A stretch of DNA of 64,000 nt, taken from positions 186,001 to 250,000 of the forward strand of contig PTJZ01000002.1 in assembly GCA_002937455.1 (NCBI GenBank), read 5' to 3'. Under the pieces are notes generated by a model, which worked only from the letters and a program-made list of their open reading frames with translations, made no database searches and had not been told where the DNA came from. Made by a program: the position numbers and the translations under genes. Below are positions 8,571 to 17,653 of the stretch, in pieces (the stretch's first letter is position 1; each line of letters opens with the position of its first letter). The stretch is from Alphaproteobacteria bacterium MarineAlpha11_Bin1. GTDB taxonomy: Bacteria > Pseudomonadota > Alphaproteobacteria > MPNO01 > UBA830.

Positions 8571-9800
8571 CTACGAAGGTAGCTTGTAATCTGGGAACCT
8601 GTCTGAGACGTCGAGATTGTATAGATTACGCGCGTTTTCGCCGAGGATATTCTTTTTCTGCTTTTCATCGAGAAACGGCAAATCCCAAATAACGCTCGGC
8701 ACGTCCATATCCCAATGCGGGTAATCAGAGCACCAGCAAAGTTGTGTTTCGGCATTTATCATCTTGAACGTCATTTCGAGAATGTCGGGGTTATGCGGCA
8801 TCTCCATCGGCTGCGACGAATAGAACATTTCGCCCATGTACTCGCTGGGTAGGCGTTTCAGTAGCGGCGCTTCCGATGACCGCATGCGATAATCGTTATC
8901 GAGGCGCTGCATCAGCCATGGCACCCAGGCAAGCCCGCTCTCAATCCACATTACGTCAAGATTTGGAAAGCGCTCCGGTAACCCGTTTACGACCCAGTTA
9001 CACATATGTACTGCATTGAAGATCGTGAATCCCAACGCATGAGTGACCAAAAATCGGTTGGTGTTGCCGAGAAGTTGGTCATTCCAACTATACGAGCCGT
9101 GGAACGCTAACGGCTTACCCATTTCCTCTATCAGCGAATAAGTTTTCATATAAGCATTATCATAAACCGGCTTGTAACGCGTCGAGACCACCATAAAACC
9201 ACAGACGCCATCACGGTCACCGAAGTCCTGAACCATCTTGTACGTCGCATCCGGGTCATTGAACGGCAGGTATAGCATCGTCTTAAGCCGTGATTCCTCG
9301 GCGAGGATTCTTTCTGTCAGCCATCGGTTGTAAGCCCGCGACATCGCAACTTCGTATTCCGGAACGGGATGTAGACCTAGCAAAAGCATTGGCGTCGGGA
9401 ACAACATCACATAATCAACACCCATCGCATCCATCCATTTTAGCGATAGATGGATATCCCTATGCTTGCCATCTTTCGGGGTTTCCTCAATCTTCCGCAG
9501 CGGATAGCGCGTTACACGGCCAGCTACATCTTGGGAACCGGGACTTCCCATCATGAATGGGTTGTTGGCACCGGTGCCAGCGCCCGAATAGACTTGCGCA
9601 GTACGACGAAGGACCGGATCGTCGATAAATTCGACTATATCCTGCATAGATTCGTTTTCGTAGTGATGACAATCGACATCAACGATCAGCACATCCTCAA
9701 GACCTCGCTGATCCCTTTGGCGGGCTGCATTTATAAGGAGCTTTGATGTATCGAACTCCTCCACTGACATTTTATTAAGGTGATCTGTAGGTATTTCCAT
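8571..9800 (-). CDS. Amidohydrolase 2 (ACMSD-type) family enzyme, twin copy 2
   Basis: 409 residues, colinear with the neighbour at 7316-8542: DVDCHHYENESM near the N-terminus, AFHGSYSWNDQLLGN in the middle, and CWCSDYPHWDMDVPSVIWDL at the end. Both twins begin with MEIPTDHL and an -EEFDTSKLLINAARQRDQR-like helix. Tandem duplication is evident, with patches of near-identical DNA and patches that differ freely. It may form a heteromer with its twin or act on a related substrate. Start ATG at 9800 follows a GAGGAGGGATG-like ribosome binding region. Confidence 0.85.
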   Translation of the reverse strand: MEIPTDHLNKMSVEEFDTSKLLINAARQRDQRGLEDVLIVDVDCHHYENESMQDIVEFIDDPVLRRTAQVYSGAGTGANNPFMMGSPGSQDVAGRVTRYPLRKIEETPKDGKHRDIHLSLKWMDAMGVDYVMLFPTPMLLLGLHPVPEYEVAMSRAYNRWLTERILAEESRLKTMLYLPFNDPDATYKMVQDFGDRDGVCGFMVVSTRYKPVYDNAYMKTYSLIEEMGKPLAFHGSYSWNDQLLGNTNRFLVTHALGFTIFNAVHMCNWVVNGLPERFPNLDVMWIESGLAWVPWLMQRLDNDYRMRSSEAPLLKRLPSEYMGEMFYSSQPMEMPHNPDILEMTFKMINAETQLCWCSDYPHWDMDVPSVIWDLPFLDEKQKKNILGENARNLYNLDVSDRFPDYKLPS

Positions 9801-9825
9801 GTCATCCCTCCTCGCTCAAATAGCC

Positions 9826-10206
9826 TCAGCCACTCGACCATGCTTGCCACATACCTAGCTCAAATAATTCGATATTCACCGCCTGTAACATCGCGGTGCT
9901 CATAATCATTACAGACGTAACTGGTATTGTTCGTCCATTTGGGAAAGGATCCCACCTTTCTCCCTCTTGAAAACGAACAGTGTAGAGCTTTGTTAACGCA
10001 TCCAAGCCCTCTTGAATCATTTCCTTCGATGGCGCCTCACCGTCTGGCAAATCAATTAACTTCTGCGCCAATATTTTAAGCGCCTTTGTTTCATCAAGGA
10101 CATTTGCCAGAGGATCTCCGGTTTCTTGGGCGATTCTCGCTGTTGCCTTTCCATGAAACGGAGATTTAGACAACTCCTCCTCGCTTATCTCATCAGATGG
10201 TGACAT
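9826..10206 (-). CDS. Small acidic protein of unknown function beside the Rieske ferredoxin
   Basis: 126 residues from ATG 10206 (MSPSDEISEEEL), overlapping the end of the ferredoxin gene by 14 bp; upstream in-frame ATGs at 10218 and 10233 are possible but would overlap more. The protein is soluble and Glu/Asp-rich at its N-terminus, has no Cys or recognisable cofactor motif, and ends in a helical stretch (LQAVNIELFELGMWQAW). I do not recognise the family. The tight coupling with the Rieske ferredoxin upstream and the ACMSD-type twins downstream suggests an accessory subunit of that system. Confidence 0.7.
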   Translation of the reverse strand: MSPSDEISEEELSKSPFHGKATARIAQETGDPLANVLDETKALKILAQKLIDLPDGEAPSKEMIQEGLDALTKLYTVRFQEGERWDPFPNGRTIPVTSVMIMSTAMLQAVNIELFELGMWQAWSSG

Positions 10207-10561
10207 AGATATTGTCATCCTTTTCAACCACATCGTATTTCTTTAGCCGAAACTTTCGATCCGCGACCATGTCGCCGGTAGAGAGGTCAAATTCCCATCC
10301 ATGCCATGGGCAAACGATATGCATTTCATCGTGGTTAAAAGTCATTCCCTGATAGGTTTTATCCTCGGCAATAACCTCTTCAACCTTCGCCATAAGCAGA
10401 CCCTCGCAGGCTGGGCCGCCCTGGTGTGGGCACACATTCTGATAGGCGAAAAGTTCACCATTTACGCGATACACGCCGATTTCGTAATTACCGTTAGGTA
10501 CGATTTTCCTATCCCCATCGGCTAGCTCGTCCACTTTCGATACAAACAGTTCTGTAGCCAT
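10193..10561 (-). CDS. Rieske [2Fe-2S] ferredoxin
   Basis: 122 residues, a stand-alone Rieske protein. The two cluster motifs are visible: C-P-H in NVCPHQGGPACEG (~43-45) and C-P-W-H in IVCPWHGWEFD (~85-88). About 40 residues separate them, longer than in a minimal ferredoxin because of an inserted segment (LMAKVEEVIAEDKTYQG). It probably passes electrons to an oxygenase or reductase of the same pathway. No oxygenase alpha subunit is found in this operon, so its partner is either encoded elsewhere or is the neighbouring amidohydrolase/small-protein set. Confidence 0.88.
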   Translation of the reverse strand: MATELFVSKVDELADGDRKIVPNGNYEIGVYRVNGELFAYQNVCPHQGGPACEGLLMAKVEEVIAEDKTYQGMTFNHDEMHIVCPWHGWEFDLSTGDMVADRKFRLKKYDVVEKDDNIYVTI

Positions 10562-10588
10562 TCTTCCCGTTATCCCTCTTTGACGGAT

Positions 10589-11461
10589 CTAATTTGTCGG
10601 AGCGACGCCGAGTCCGCCCGACGCAGTTGTCTTCTTCCCTTTTGAGGTACTAGGTGCCATGTGGCGATTTACCCGATCCTGTAGACGGGTCATCCCGACA
10701 TTAGCGGCTGCGGCAATCGCAAAGATGATAAGGATAATCGCATACATAGGTGCTATGCGAAATTGTTCGTAGTAAATTCCAAGCCGATAGCCCAGTCCGC
10801 CATCCGCGAATTTCAACTCCGCGACCAGAACGCCAATCACCGTAATCGCCATACCAAGGCGCAGTCCAGTAATTACTGGGTTCACCATCGCCGGCATATA
10901 GATTTTAGAAACCATTTGCCATTTGTTCAAATTAAAGCTTTTACCAACCCGGATTAGCACCGGATTAATCAGGACCATACCGAGTGTGGTCGTGAAAACG
11001 ACGGGAAAAAAGGCCGACATGGCACCCTTCGCCATTTTTGACTCGATGCCGGTTCCAAACATCAGAAAAAGGATAGGTAAGAAAATTATTTTGGGGGTTG
11101 ATCCAATTGCATTGAGATATGGTTCCAACGCCCCACGTACCAGCGGGCTTGTCCCCATCCAGATACCGACAAAAATAGCGATAATGGACCCGACGATAAA
11201 ACCTACGATGTGTTCGGCAAAGGTAATGCCAAGATCGCGATAGAATCCGGCGGAAACCAGTTCCTCGTATATTGCGTAAACAATAGCCCAGATATGGGGC
11301 ACAACATCGTTATAGAGAACGCCAACAGTTCCAAGCGTTGCAATGACTTCCCATGCAAGCACAAGTCCAACCGCCGTCACAATGCGAATTCGCCTAATCG
11401 CACCGTCCATTGAAAGATTGGTGTCAGTCGATTTACTATCAATCATACCGGTCTGAGCCAT
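10589..11461 (-). CDS. ABC transporter permease, NitT/TauT (SsuC-like) family
   Basis: 290 residues with about six membrane helices and the inner-membrane permease signature near the EAA loop (VGKSFNLNKWQMVSKIYMPA, ~residues 171-190), which contacts the ATPase. It overlaps the upstream permease gene by 19 bp. With the second permease, ATPase and solute-binding protein it completes a NitT/TauT-type importer for a small organic acid, sulfonate or pyrimidine-like solute. Substrate is not deducible from sequence; the co-transcribed catabolic genes suggest it is the pathway substrate. Confidence 0.88.
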   Translation of the reverse strand: MAQTGMIDSKSTDTNLSMDGAIRRIRIVTAVGLVLAWEVIATLGTVGVLYNDVVPHIWAIVYAIYEELVSAGFYRDLGITFAEHIVGFIVGSIIAIFVGIWMGTSPLVRGALEPYLNAIGSTPKIIFLPILFLMFGTGIESKMAKGAMSAFFPVVFTTTLGMVLINPVLIRVGKSFNLNKWQMVSKIYMPAMVNPVITGLRLGMAITVIGVLVAELKFADGGLGYRLGIYYEQFRIAPMYAIILIIFAIAAAANVGMTRLQDRVNRHMAPSTSKGKKTTASGGLGVAPTN

Positions 11462-12195
11462 TTCTCTATTCTTCCGAAACCCCAGTAGAAAAAGACGCTG
11501 ACAAAAACAACGGCGATAATGCTGGCATAGGTACCAGGGGTGTCAAAGCGGAAATACATCTCTGAGACAATCCGCCCAAGGCCACCAAAGTCGATCAAAT
11601 ATTCAATCGCGACTATATTTACCAAGGTATACATTACGCCAATTCGGATCCCCGTAAAGATGGTCGGGACAGCGCTAGGTAGCTGGATTTTCCAGAACAT
11701 TTCCCGATCGGAGACATTGAAGCTGCGGCCGACATTTAAAAGCGTTCGCGAAACGCCAAGCAGCCCTTGCCGAGTTTGAATAATGATCGGAATAGCTCCT
11801 GGAATAAACCCCATCGCGATCAGGGTTGCATGGCTACGGCCGAATATCACAAGGAATAGCGGATATAATAATACCGTCGGCGCGGCGAATGCCGCTGCGA
11901 GCCAACCCTCGTACGCAACGCCGTATTGGCTATTACGCCACAGGAAGTATCCAAAGGGTACGCCAATTACAAGGGCCAGTAGCGTGGCACCGGCCGTCAT
12001 TCCCAAAGTTACAAAAAAATTACCGAAAAGATCCATATCCTCTTGAACTTCAGGAAATGCGAGGATGGTATCCGACGGCCGGGGAACAACCAGCTGCATC
12101 ACCCATCCGACGTCGACCGCAAACTCGAGTAGCAGCGCACAGGCTACAAGTCCGATCAGGCCAACGACGATAGGCATTTTGTGCAATTTGGACAT
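11443..12195 (-). CDS. ABC transporter permease, NitT/TauT (SsuC-like) family
   Basis: About 250 residues from ATG 12195 (MSKLHKMPIVVG); a TTG at 12207 is an alternative start with no better ribosome site. Six predicted membrane helices and the EAA-loop region LLNVGRSFNVSDREMFWKIQ (~139-158). It heads the permease pair, 26-38 bp after the solute-binding protein gene. The two permeases are clearly homologous but divergent, so the membrane domain is probably a heterodimer. Confidence 0.87.
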   Translation of the reverse strand: MSKLHKMPIVVGLIGLVACALLLEFAVDVGWVMQLVVPRPSDTILAFPEVQEDMDLFGNFFVTLGMTAGATLLALVIGVPFGYFLWRNSQYGVAYEGWLAAAFAAPTVLLYPLFLVIFGRSHATLIAMGFIPGAIPIIIQTRQGLLGVSRTLLNVGRSFNVSDREMFWKIQLPSAVPTIFTGIRIGVMYTLVNIVAIEYLIDFGGLGRIVSEMYFRFDTPGTYASIIAVVFVSVFFYWGFGRIEKWLRPV

Positions 12196-12233
12196 ATTCC
12201 CCGGCAATCGGTTGTGGTTATTAACTTAGCTGA

Positions 12234-13196
12234 TCAGGGCTTGTTACCCATTGGATGAACCAGCTCCTTGAGCTGAGCTGCTGTGAGAAGTTTTTTGATT
12301 TTTTTATTTTCCAGCGCGATCTGATTGATTTTATCCAATCCTGCGACTGGCATGAGCGTCGTTACCTCGGCCGGGGTATCCTGCGGCGCGGTTTTGACAT
12401 CGGCAAGATTTAGCTTCCAGCGTTTGGCATAAGTCTTAAGTCGCTTTTCGCTGGTATAGGTCATTGCACGGGCCTCTTTGAATGCCAGCATCATCCGCTT
12501 TGCAACATCACGGTTTTTGTTAAGCCAGTTGACGTTGGCCGCTATCACTCGGATCGTTACGCCATTAAGGCCAGCTGCCTGTTTACCCGTACCAATAATG
12601 CGGATCTTTCCTTCTCGAAGGAGGTTTTTGTTCAGCGGATACACCGACCAGCCAGTCGCGACCTGTCCTGACATCAGCTGAGTGCGTGACCCTGAGGGGC
12701 CGCCTACAGAGGTTAGCTTGGCTTTCAACCCAAGTGCATTCTTAATAAACAAAGCAGCAAGGTTGGTTGTTGATCCTGGGCGAGAGTAAGCAAGTTCCTG
12801 TCCGGCTTTCAGATCTTTAAACGTTTTAATTGGGCTATCCGTTTTCACGTACCAATAAAGGTCTGGAACACCCCGAATATTACTGCCGAGAATTCGGACA
12901 GGTGCACCCTTCGCATAGGCAGATAGAACTCCAAGGACGCCATTACCCCACACAATATCCTGACTGCCAGTTAGGACGGCTTGCAGGGAAGCCGCGCCAC
13001 CAGAACCGTGTATCACGGATACATCAAGTTTATGCTTCTTAAAAATTCCCTCTTCGAGCGCTGTGTAGGGATGCTCAGTTTCGAAGACTACCTTAGTGCT
13101 ATTCACGAGACGAACCTTATCCGCCGCGATCGCAGGCGCTACCAAAAGGGCAGTTCCTGTAGTTGCAATTGCAAGTGTTTTCAACATCTTGGACAT
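12234..13196 (-). CDS. ABC transporter solute-binding protein, NMT1/SsuA-like
   Basis: 320 residues beginning with a Sec signal peptide (MSKMLKTLAIATTG, cleavage probably after APAIAA), so periplasmic. The body shows the NMT1/THI5/SsuA layout: FKKHKLDVSVIHGSGG, LTGSQDIVWGNGVLG, and the AYSRPGSTTNLAALF loop that closes over the ligand. Strong ribosome site GGGAGGAAA before the ATG. Ligand unknown. Confidence 0.87.
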   Translation of the reverse strand: MSKMLKTLAIATTGTALLVAPAIAADKVRLVNSTKVVFETEHPYTALEEGIFKKHKLDVSVIHGSGGAASLQAVLTGSQDIVWGNGVLGVLSAYAKGAPVRILGSNIRGVPDLYWYVKTDSPIKTFKDLKAGQELAYSRPGSTTNLAALFIKNALGLKAKLTSVGGPSGSRTQLMSGQVATGWSVYPLNKNLLREGKIRIIGTGKQAAGLNGVTIRVIAANVNWLNKNRDVAKRMMLAFKEARAMTYTSEKRLKTYAKRWKLNLADVKTAPQDTPAEVTTLMPVAGLDKINQIALENKKIKKLLTAAQLKELVHPMGNKP

Positions 13197-13268
13197 TTTT
13201 TTTCCTCCCGGGTTATGTGTCCGTTACATTAATTTCGTCAAAGATCTTTTATGTATGGAAACCGGTCG

Positions 13269-14075
13269 CTAAGTCGCTGCGATCGCTGCCTCCTCGTCAA
13301 CCATGCCTCGTGAGGCTTCCTCACGCAACAAAGTCCATAGTTTGCCGACATAGGTACCGAACTCTGGCGTTGAGATAACTTCCGATGACCTCGGCCGCGG
13401 CAGATCAACCTCAATGATATCCTTTATCGTTCCCGGCCGGTAAGACATTACCACTACACGATCTGAAAGCTGTACAGCCTCCGTAATGTTATGTGTGATA
13501 AGCAGCATGGTCTGGTTTAATGCGGACCAAATCTCCAGCATCTTGTCACCCAGTAACATACGGGTCTGCTCATCCAATGCGCCAAACGGTTCGTCCAGAA
13601 GCATAATCCGTGGCTCGTATGCCAGTGTCCGAGCAACCGCCGTGCGCTGTTTCATGCCACCTGATAACTGCGCAGGATAATGATTTTCGAACCCATCCAG
13701 TCCAACCAGTTTGATGAACTTCTTGGCAAGTTCTTCGCGTTTACCTTTTTCGATGCCCTCGATCTCAAGAGGAAATACGACATTGTCGAGCGTCGATCTC
13801 CACGGGAACGTGGACTCTTCTTGGAATACTACTCCAACATCTTTGTGAGCTCCATCCACAGGACGACCCTCAATCAATACCTCCCCTTCGTGATCGGCGA
13901 TCAGGCCACCTATAACGTTGAAAAGGGTTGATTTACCGCATCCGGACGGGCCGATTATCGAGACGAATTCACCCTCTGAGATGTTTAGGTCGACCGCATT
14001 CAATGCCTTTACGGGATCGTCGCTGTCCTCGTTGTAGGTCTTCGAAACACCCTTTATTTGTAAAATGTCAGACAT
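13269..14075 (-). CDS. ABC transporter ATP-binding protein, SsuB/TauB-like
   Basis: 268 residues. Walker A GPSGCGKSTL (~43-52), Q-loop VVFQEESTFPW, signature LSGGMKQRTAVAR, Walker B IMLLDEPFGALD, and H-loop LLITHN are all present, so the ATPase should be active. It energises the two permeases downstream. The gene sits 13 bp after the ThDP enzyme gene that opens the operon. Confidence 0.93.
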   Translation of the reverse strand: MSDILQIKGVSKTYNEDSDDPVKALNAVDLNISEGEFVSIIGPSGCGKSTLFNVIGGLIADHEGEVLIEGRPVDGAHKDVGVVFQEESTFPWRSTLDNVVFPLEIEGIEKGKREELAKKFIKLVGLDGFENHYPAQLSGGMKQRTAVARTLAYEPRIMLLDEPFGALDEQTRMLLGDKMLEIWSALNQTMLLITHNITEAVQLSDRVVVMSYRPGTIKDIIEVDLPRPRSSEVISTPEFGTYVGKLWTLLREEASRGMVDEEAAIAAT

Positions 14076-14088
14076 CGCGTTGCTCCTG

Positions 14089-15903
14089 TCAGCTTGCCTT
14101 GCCAGTAGAAGCTTCGCCGCTAGCCCGCGTCACCATCGGTGCCGAATAACCGGGCTGAACGCGTACGTCTATGAAATATGGTTCTCCAGTCGCTACGGTA
14201 GCTAGACCTTTTTCAAAGGCGCCGACTAAATCGCCGGCCTTCTCAATCGGCCCGTCCGCTTTAACGCCCTGCGACCGCGCATATCCAGCTAGGTCTAGAG
14301 CTGGATCATCGATCCGCTGGCCGATCCAGCGGTTCTCCACCGGTCGGTTACGTTGGGTCGCCATTGCTTCTTGGTGAACCTCATCGTTAAAGTTCGATCG
14401 GTTGTTTGAAATGATGAATAGTACCGGAATCTGGTAATGCGCCGCCGTCCAGAGCGCTGACCCTCCCTGCATGAAGTCACCATCACCTAGAATGGCAACT
14501 GGAATTCTCGGACTATCTATCAGAGCCAAACCAACGCCGATTGCACTTCCCGGTCCACAGCCCAGTCCACCGCCGCCGTCGTTACCCAGGTAATCCAGCG
14601 GATGATTGACTTCCCAGGAGTCCGCCGCCCACCCGAGCGGTACCCGCGTGAGGGTTATATCATGGTCGCCACGCGCCTCTTTCAAGGCGTAGGCAATATC
14701 TCTAGGTGCGATAGCGGCGTCATTCGATTTATCTTCTCGATCCGGGGTTTCAGCTTTTGCCTTGGCGCTACCATCCCAGCGGGACCTACCGTCCAGCTTG
14801 TCCTTCAACGTCAACAAAAGCTGCCCGGCGAAAACATCTGGATCCGCGAGAACGGGTATATCTGCGGGCGCGAGACCGAAGTGATCTGCACTCCAGCCGT
14901 TATGAGCATAGGAATCTACTGTACAATTTACGATTTTGCCCGGTATGCCGCCACGAGGTGCAAGCGGTTTTAGAGATCCTGCAAGGTCCAACCAGTCAAA
15001 CACTATCACAGCATCGGCCTGCATAAGTTCTTCCTGCCCGATAGGACTAACCCAGTTGGCCGGTGCCCCGACATGCAGTGCATGCTCCGATGGGAAAGAC
15101 GCACGATTTTTAAGGTCCGTGATCACCCCAGCACCCACCAGTTCCGCGAGATCGACACGTTGCTGCCAATCCTCCATGCTTGGCGACATGCGACCAAACA
15201 TGAAAACAACCTTTTTTGAATTCACGATTAAGTTTGCGGCATCCTCAACAGCGTCGTTGGATGCCGGGGGTGGGTCAGCAAGCAGGAAACGCTCGACATC
15301 GGGGATAGTGACCTCACCTTCCTTAAGCGGTGTTTCTTGGAGACCTGCATCAAAACACACATACACCGGTCCCTTTGGCGCCTGTTGCGCCATAATATTG
15401 GCACGGAGCATTGTCTCGACGATAGCTTCAGCCGAACGCGGCTCGTCGTCGTATTTTACGTAATTCCGTAGGAGGGCTCCCTGATCCTTCGCGGTGTGAA
15501 TCCAATCAATCCAGGGTCGTCGCAGGGGCGCATCAACCGGTCCGGTCGCACCCATAACAAGGATCGGTGCCCGGTCACACCAAGCATTAAAAATCCCCAT
15601 AAGCCCGTGCATCAGCCCAACATTTGAATGTAGGATAGCACCCATCATTTCGTCTGCGACTTTGGAATAGCCATGCGCAATGGCAACGGCGTGATCTTCA
15701 TGCAGGCATAATAGCATCTGGGGATCTTCATTACCCAGATAGTTGACAAGTGAGTCATGAAAGCCTCGATAGCTTGCCCCCGGATTCAGCGAAACGTACT
15801 TTACGCCAAGCTTACGAAGCATTTCGGCAGAAACGTCGCTGACCCATTCCATCTTGTTGTTATTGCCGGGAACAGGCCGATCGATCTTTTTGATATCACT
15901 CAT
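14089..15903 (-). CDS. ThDP-dependent decarboxylase/carboligase (benzoylformate decarboxylase/acetolactate synthase-like)
   Basis: 604 residues, three-domain ThDP enzyme. The activating Glu lies in LCLHEDHAVAIAHGYSKVAD (E69) and the cofactor motif begins GDGDFMQGGSALW (~473) and ends with SNN. Acts on a 2-oxo acid or a CoA ester; related families include benzoylformate decarboxylase, oxalyl-CoA decarboxylase and sulfopyruvate-type enzymes. It has a clear AGGAG site before its ATG and is the first gene of the long operon that runs to about 4.8 kb, so the promoter should lie in 15904-16040. Substrate unknown. Confidence 0.8.
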   Translation of the reverse strand: MSDIKKIDRPVPGNNNKMEWVSDVSAEMLRKLGVKYVSLNPGASYRGFHDSLVNYLGNEDPQMLLCLHEDHAVAIAHGYSKVADEMMGAILHSNVGLMHGLMGIFNAWCDRAPILVMGATGPVDAPLRRPWIDWIHTAKDQGALLRNYVKYDDEPRSAEAIVETMLRANIMAQQAPKGPVYVCFDAGLQETPLKEGEVTIPDVERFLLADPPPASNDAVEDAANLIVNSKKVVFMFGRMSPSMEDWQQRVDLAELVGAGVITDLKNRASFPSEHALHVGAPANWVSPIGQEELMQADAVIVFDWLDLAGSLKPLAPRGGIPGKIVNCTVDSYAHNGWSADHFGLAPADIPVLADPDVFAGQLLLTLKDKLDGRSRWDGSAKAKAETPDREDKSNDAAIAPRDIAYALKEARGDHDITLTRVPLGWAADSWEVNHPLDYLGNDGGGGLGCGPGSAIGVGLALIDSPRIPVAILGDGDFMQGGSALWTAAHYQIPVLFIISNNRSNFNDEVHQEAMATQRNRPVENRWIGQRIDDPALDLAGYARSQGVKADGPIEKAGDLVGAFEKGLATVATGEPYFIDVRVQPGYSAPMVTRASGEASTGKAS

Positions 15904-16042
15904 TTTTTATTACTCCTGCATCGGTAGTTTAAAAAAGGAAATACACTCGGAACGCTTGGCGAGACCACCGATGCGAACTATTCGATAATTTCTTCACTTA
16001 GTTTGTATAGACTTTCGGGCCCAAGCAACCCCTTCATCATAT

Positions 16043-16399
16043 TCATTTCTGTTTTGAGACGCTTGAATACGCACCCAAGTCAAGCGCATCACAGAAGCTC
16101 ATTGGCGCCAAAAAAACCGGCAAACGCTTTTTACGCCCGTGAACTGTGGAATTCGGATCAACTCTTCGAACACCCCTCAGAACCGCCGGCTTGAATGCCA
16201 ATCTATCCAACGAATGGTGGTTTCGTAGCAGGGATGTCTCGTTATCGGCTCCGACTAACAAATAGGACCACGTTTCCGGCGACAGGATCTGGTGAACAGC
16301 TTTAACGATTCCATGCGATGTTGCGAAAGCGCCCACACCATAGTTCCTCCCTGATTGCCGGATTCTGCCCGACATAAAACCCCTTAAGGGAAATTTCAT
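16043..16399 (-). pseudogene. Remnant of an FMN-dependent 2-hydroxyacid oxidase/dehydrogenase
   Basis: A 118-codon frame whose middle matches the N-terminal block of lactate dehydrogenase/glycolate oxidase-type flavoproteins: SPETWSYLLVGADNETSLLR, then FKPAVLRGVRRVDPNST and LPVFLAPMSFCDAL. The family runs to about 350-400 residues and needs the later catalytic His/Arg and the FMN phosphate loop, all missing. After MSFCDAL the similarity stops and the frame ends shortly after. No continuation is found in the next 130 bp in any frame. A decayed gene is the simplest reading. Confidence 0.6.
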
Positions 16400-16574
16400 T
16401 TATAGGCGGCATTTTAACTGGATATCGTAACGCTGACCATATCCTATCCTAAAATTAAACCCTATTTATTACTCAAGTTAATGGTGAGTTAGCTAAAAGC
16501 GTTTTCTATCTATACCATCTTAGAACAAAATATGGTTAGAATTAGGTTGTAAACAGATAAAGGGACAAAACGAT

Positions 16575-17645
16575 ATGAAACGTTTCTCAATTATGATTGC
16601 AGCGGTAGCTCTGGGTTTTGGAGTTGTTGCCTGTGATGAGGCGCCCAAAGAGAGTGAAAGCAAGACGCCGCCGACATCAAACGTCGCTTCTGGAGGAACT
16701 CTAGACGACGTGAAGAAACGCGGAGTTCTACAGTGCGGAATAAACACCGGGCTTGCTGGCTTTGCCTATACAGATGACAGCGGAAAATGGGCAGGCTTTG
16801 ACGTTGCCTATTGTAGAGCGCTTGCCGCCGCAGTGCTGGGTGATCCGGACAAAGTAAAATACGTAAACCTTACCGGTAAAAACAGATTCCCCGCCCTTGC
16901 TTCGGGTGAAATTGATGTCCTGTCAAGGAACACGACTTGGACATTTTCTCGTGACGTAAAACTCGGGTTTACTTTCATAGGCGTTAGCTACTATGACGGT
17001 CAGGGTTTCATCGGTCGAAAAAAATTGGGTGTTAAGAGCGCGAAAGAATTAGACGGCGCCTCAATCTGCATTCAAACAGGCACGACGACCGAGCTTAACC
17101 TTGCCGATTTCTTCCGGGTAAATAAGATTAAGTACGAGCCGGTGCCGATCGAAACGAATGAAGAAGCTCGAAAAGCTTACCTAGCCGAGCGGTGTGACGT
17201 CTATACGACAGACGCATCCGGTCTTGCAGCTACAAAATCAACATTTTCAGATGCCGCAAACCACATGGTTTTTCCAGAAATTATCTCGAAAGAACCACTC
17301 GGCCCATTGGTGAGACAGGGTGATGACGCTTGGGCAGATATTGCCCGTTGGACGCTGAATGCTCTCATTAACGCTGAGGAGTACGGTGTTACCAGTGCGA
17401 ATATCGATCAGATGCTAAAGGGGACTAAGAACCCTGAGATCAATCGTATGCTCGGCACTGAGGGTACACTCGGTGAGATGCTCGGCCTTCCTAAGGATTG
17501 GGCAGTGAAAGCGCTGAAGGCTGGCGGAAACTATGGTGAGATTTTCGACCGTTATCTCGGTGAAAAAACACCGCTCGGTCTCTCTCGGGGTTTGAACGCC
17601 CTTTGGAATAACGGTGGAATATTATACGCACCACCGATGCGTTAA
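16575..17645 (+). CDS. aapJ: General L-amino acid ABC transporter solute-binding protein
   Basis: 356 residues of the AapJ/BztA family: LDDVKKRGVLQCGINTGLAG (~47-66), GKWAGFDVAYCRALAAAVLG and RNTTWTFSRDV are typical. The N-terminus is a lipoprotein signal with lipobox VVAC (Cys ~21) followed by DEAPKES, so it is predicted to be membrane-anchored, unlike the usual soluble periplasmic AapJ. Ribosome site AAAGGGA precedes the ATG. First gene of aapJQMP; a strong stem-loop follows its stop. Confidence 0.92.
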   Translation: MKRFSIMIAAVALGFGVVACDEAPKESESKTPPTSNVASGGTLDDVKKRGVLQCGINTGLAGFAYTDDSGKWAGFDVAYCRALAAAVLGDPDKVKYVNLTGKNRFPALASGEIDVLSRNTTWTFSRDVKLGFTFIGVSYYDGQGFIGRKKLGVKSAKELDGASICIQTGTTTELNLADFFRVNKIKYEPVPIETNEEARKAYLAERCDVYTTDASGLAATKSTFSDAANHMVFPEIISKEPLGPLVRQGDDAWADIARWTLNALINAEEYGVTSANIDQMLKGTKNPEINRMLGTEGTLGEMLGLPKDWAVKALKAGGNYGEIFDRYLGEKTPLGLSRGLNALWNNGGILYAPPMR

Positions 17646-17653
17646 ATTTCTAC

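Noticed and set aside
15918..15974. Inverted repeat GCATCGGT ... ACCGATGC in the leader of the large operon
   Set aside because: Perfect 8-bp arms, but about 40 bp apart and with no second example; could easily be chance.
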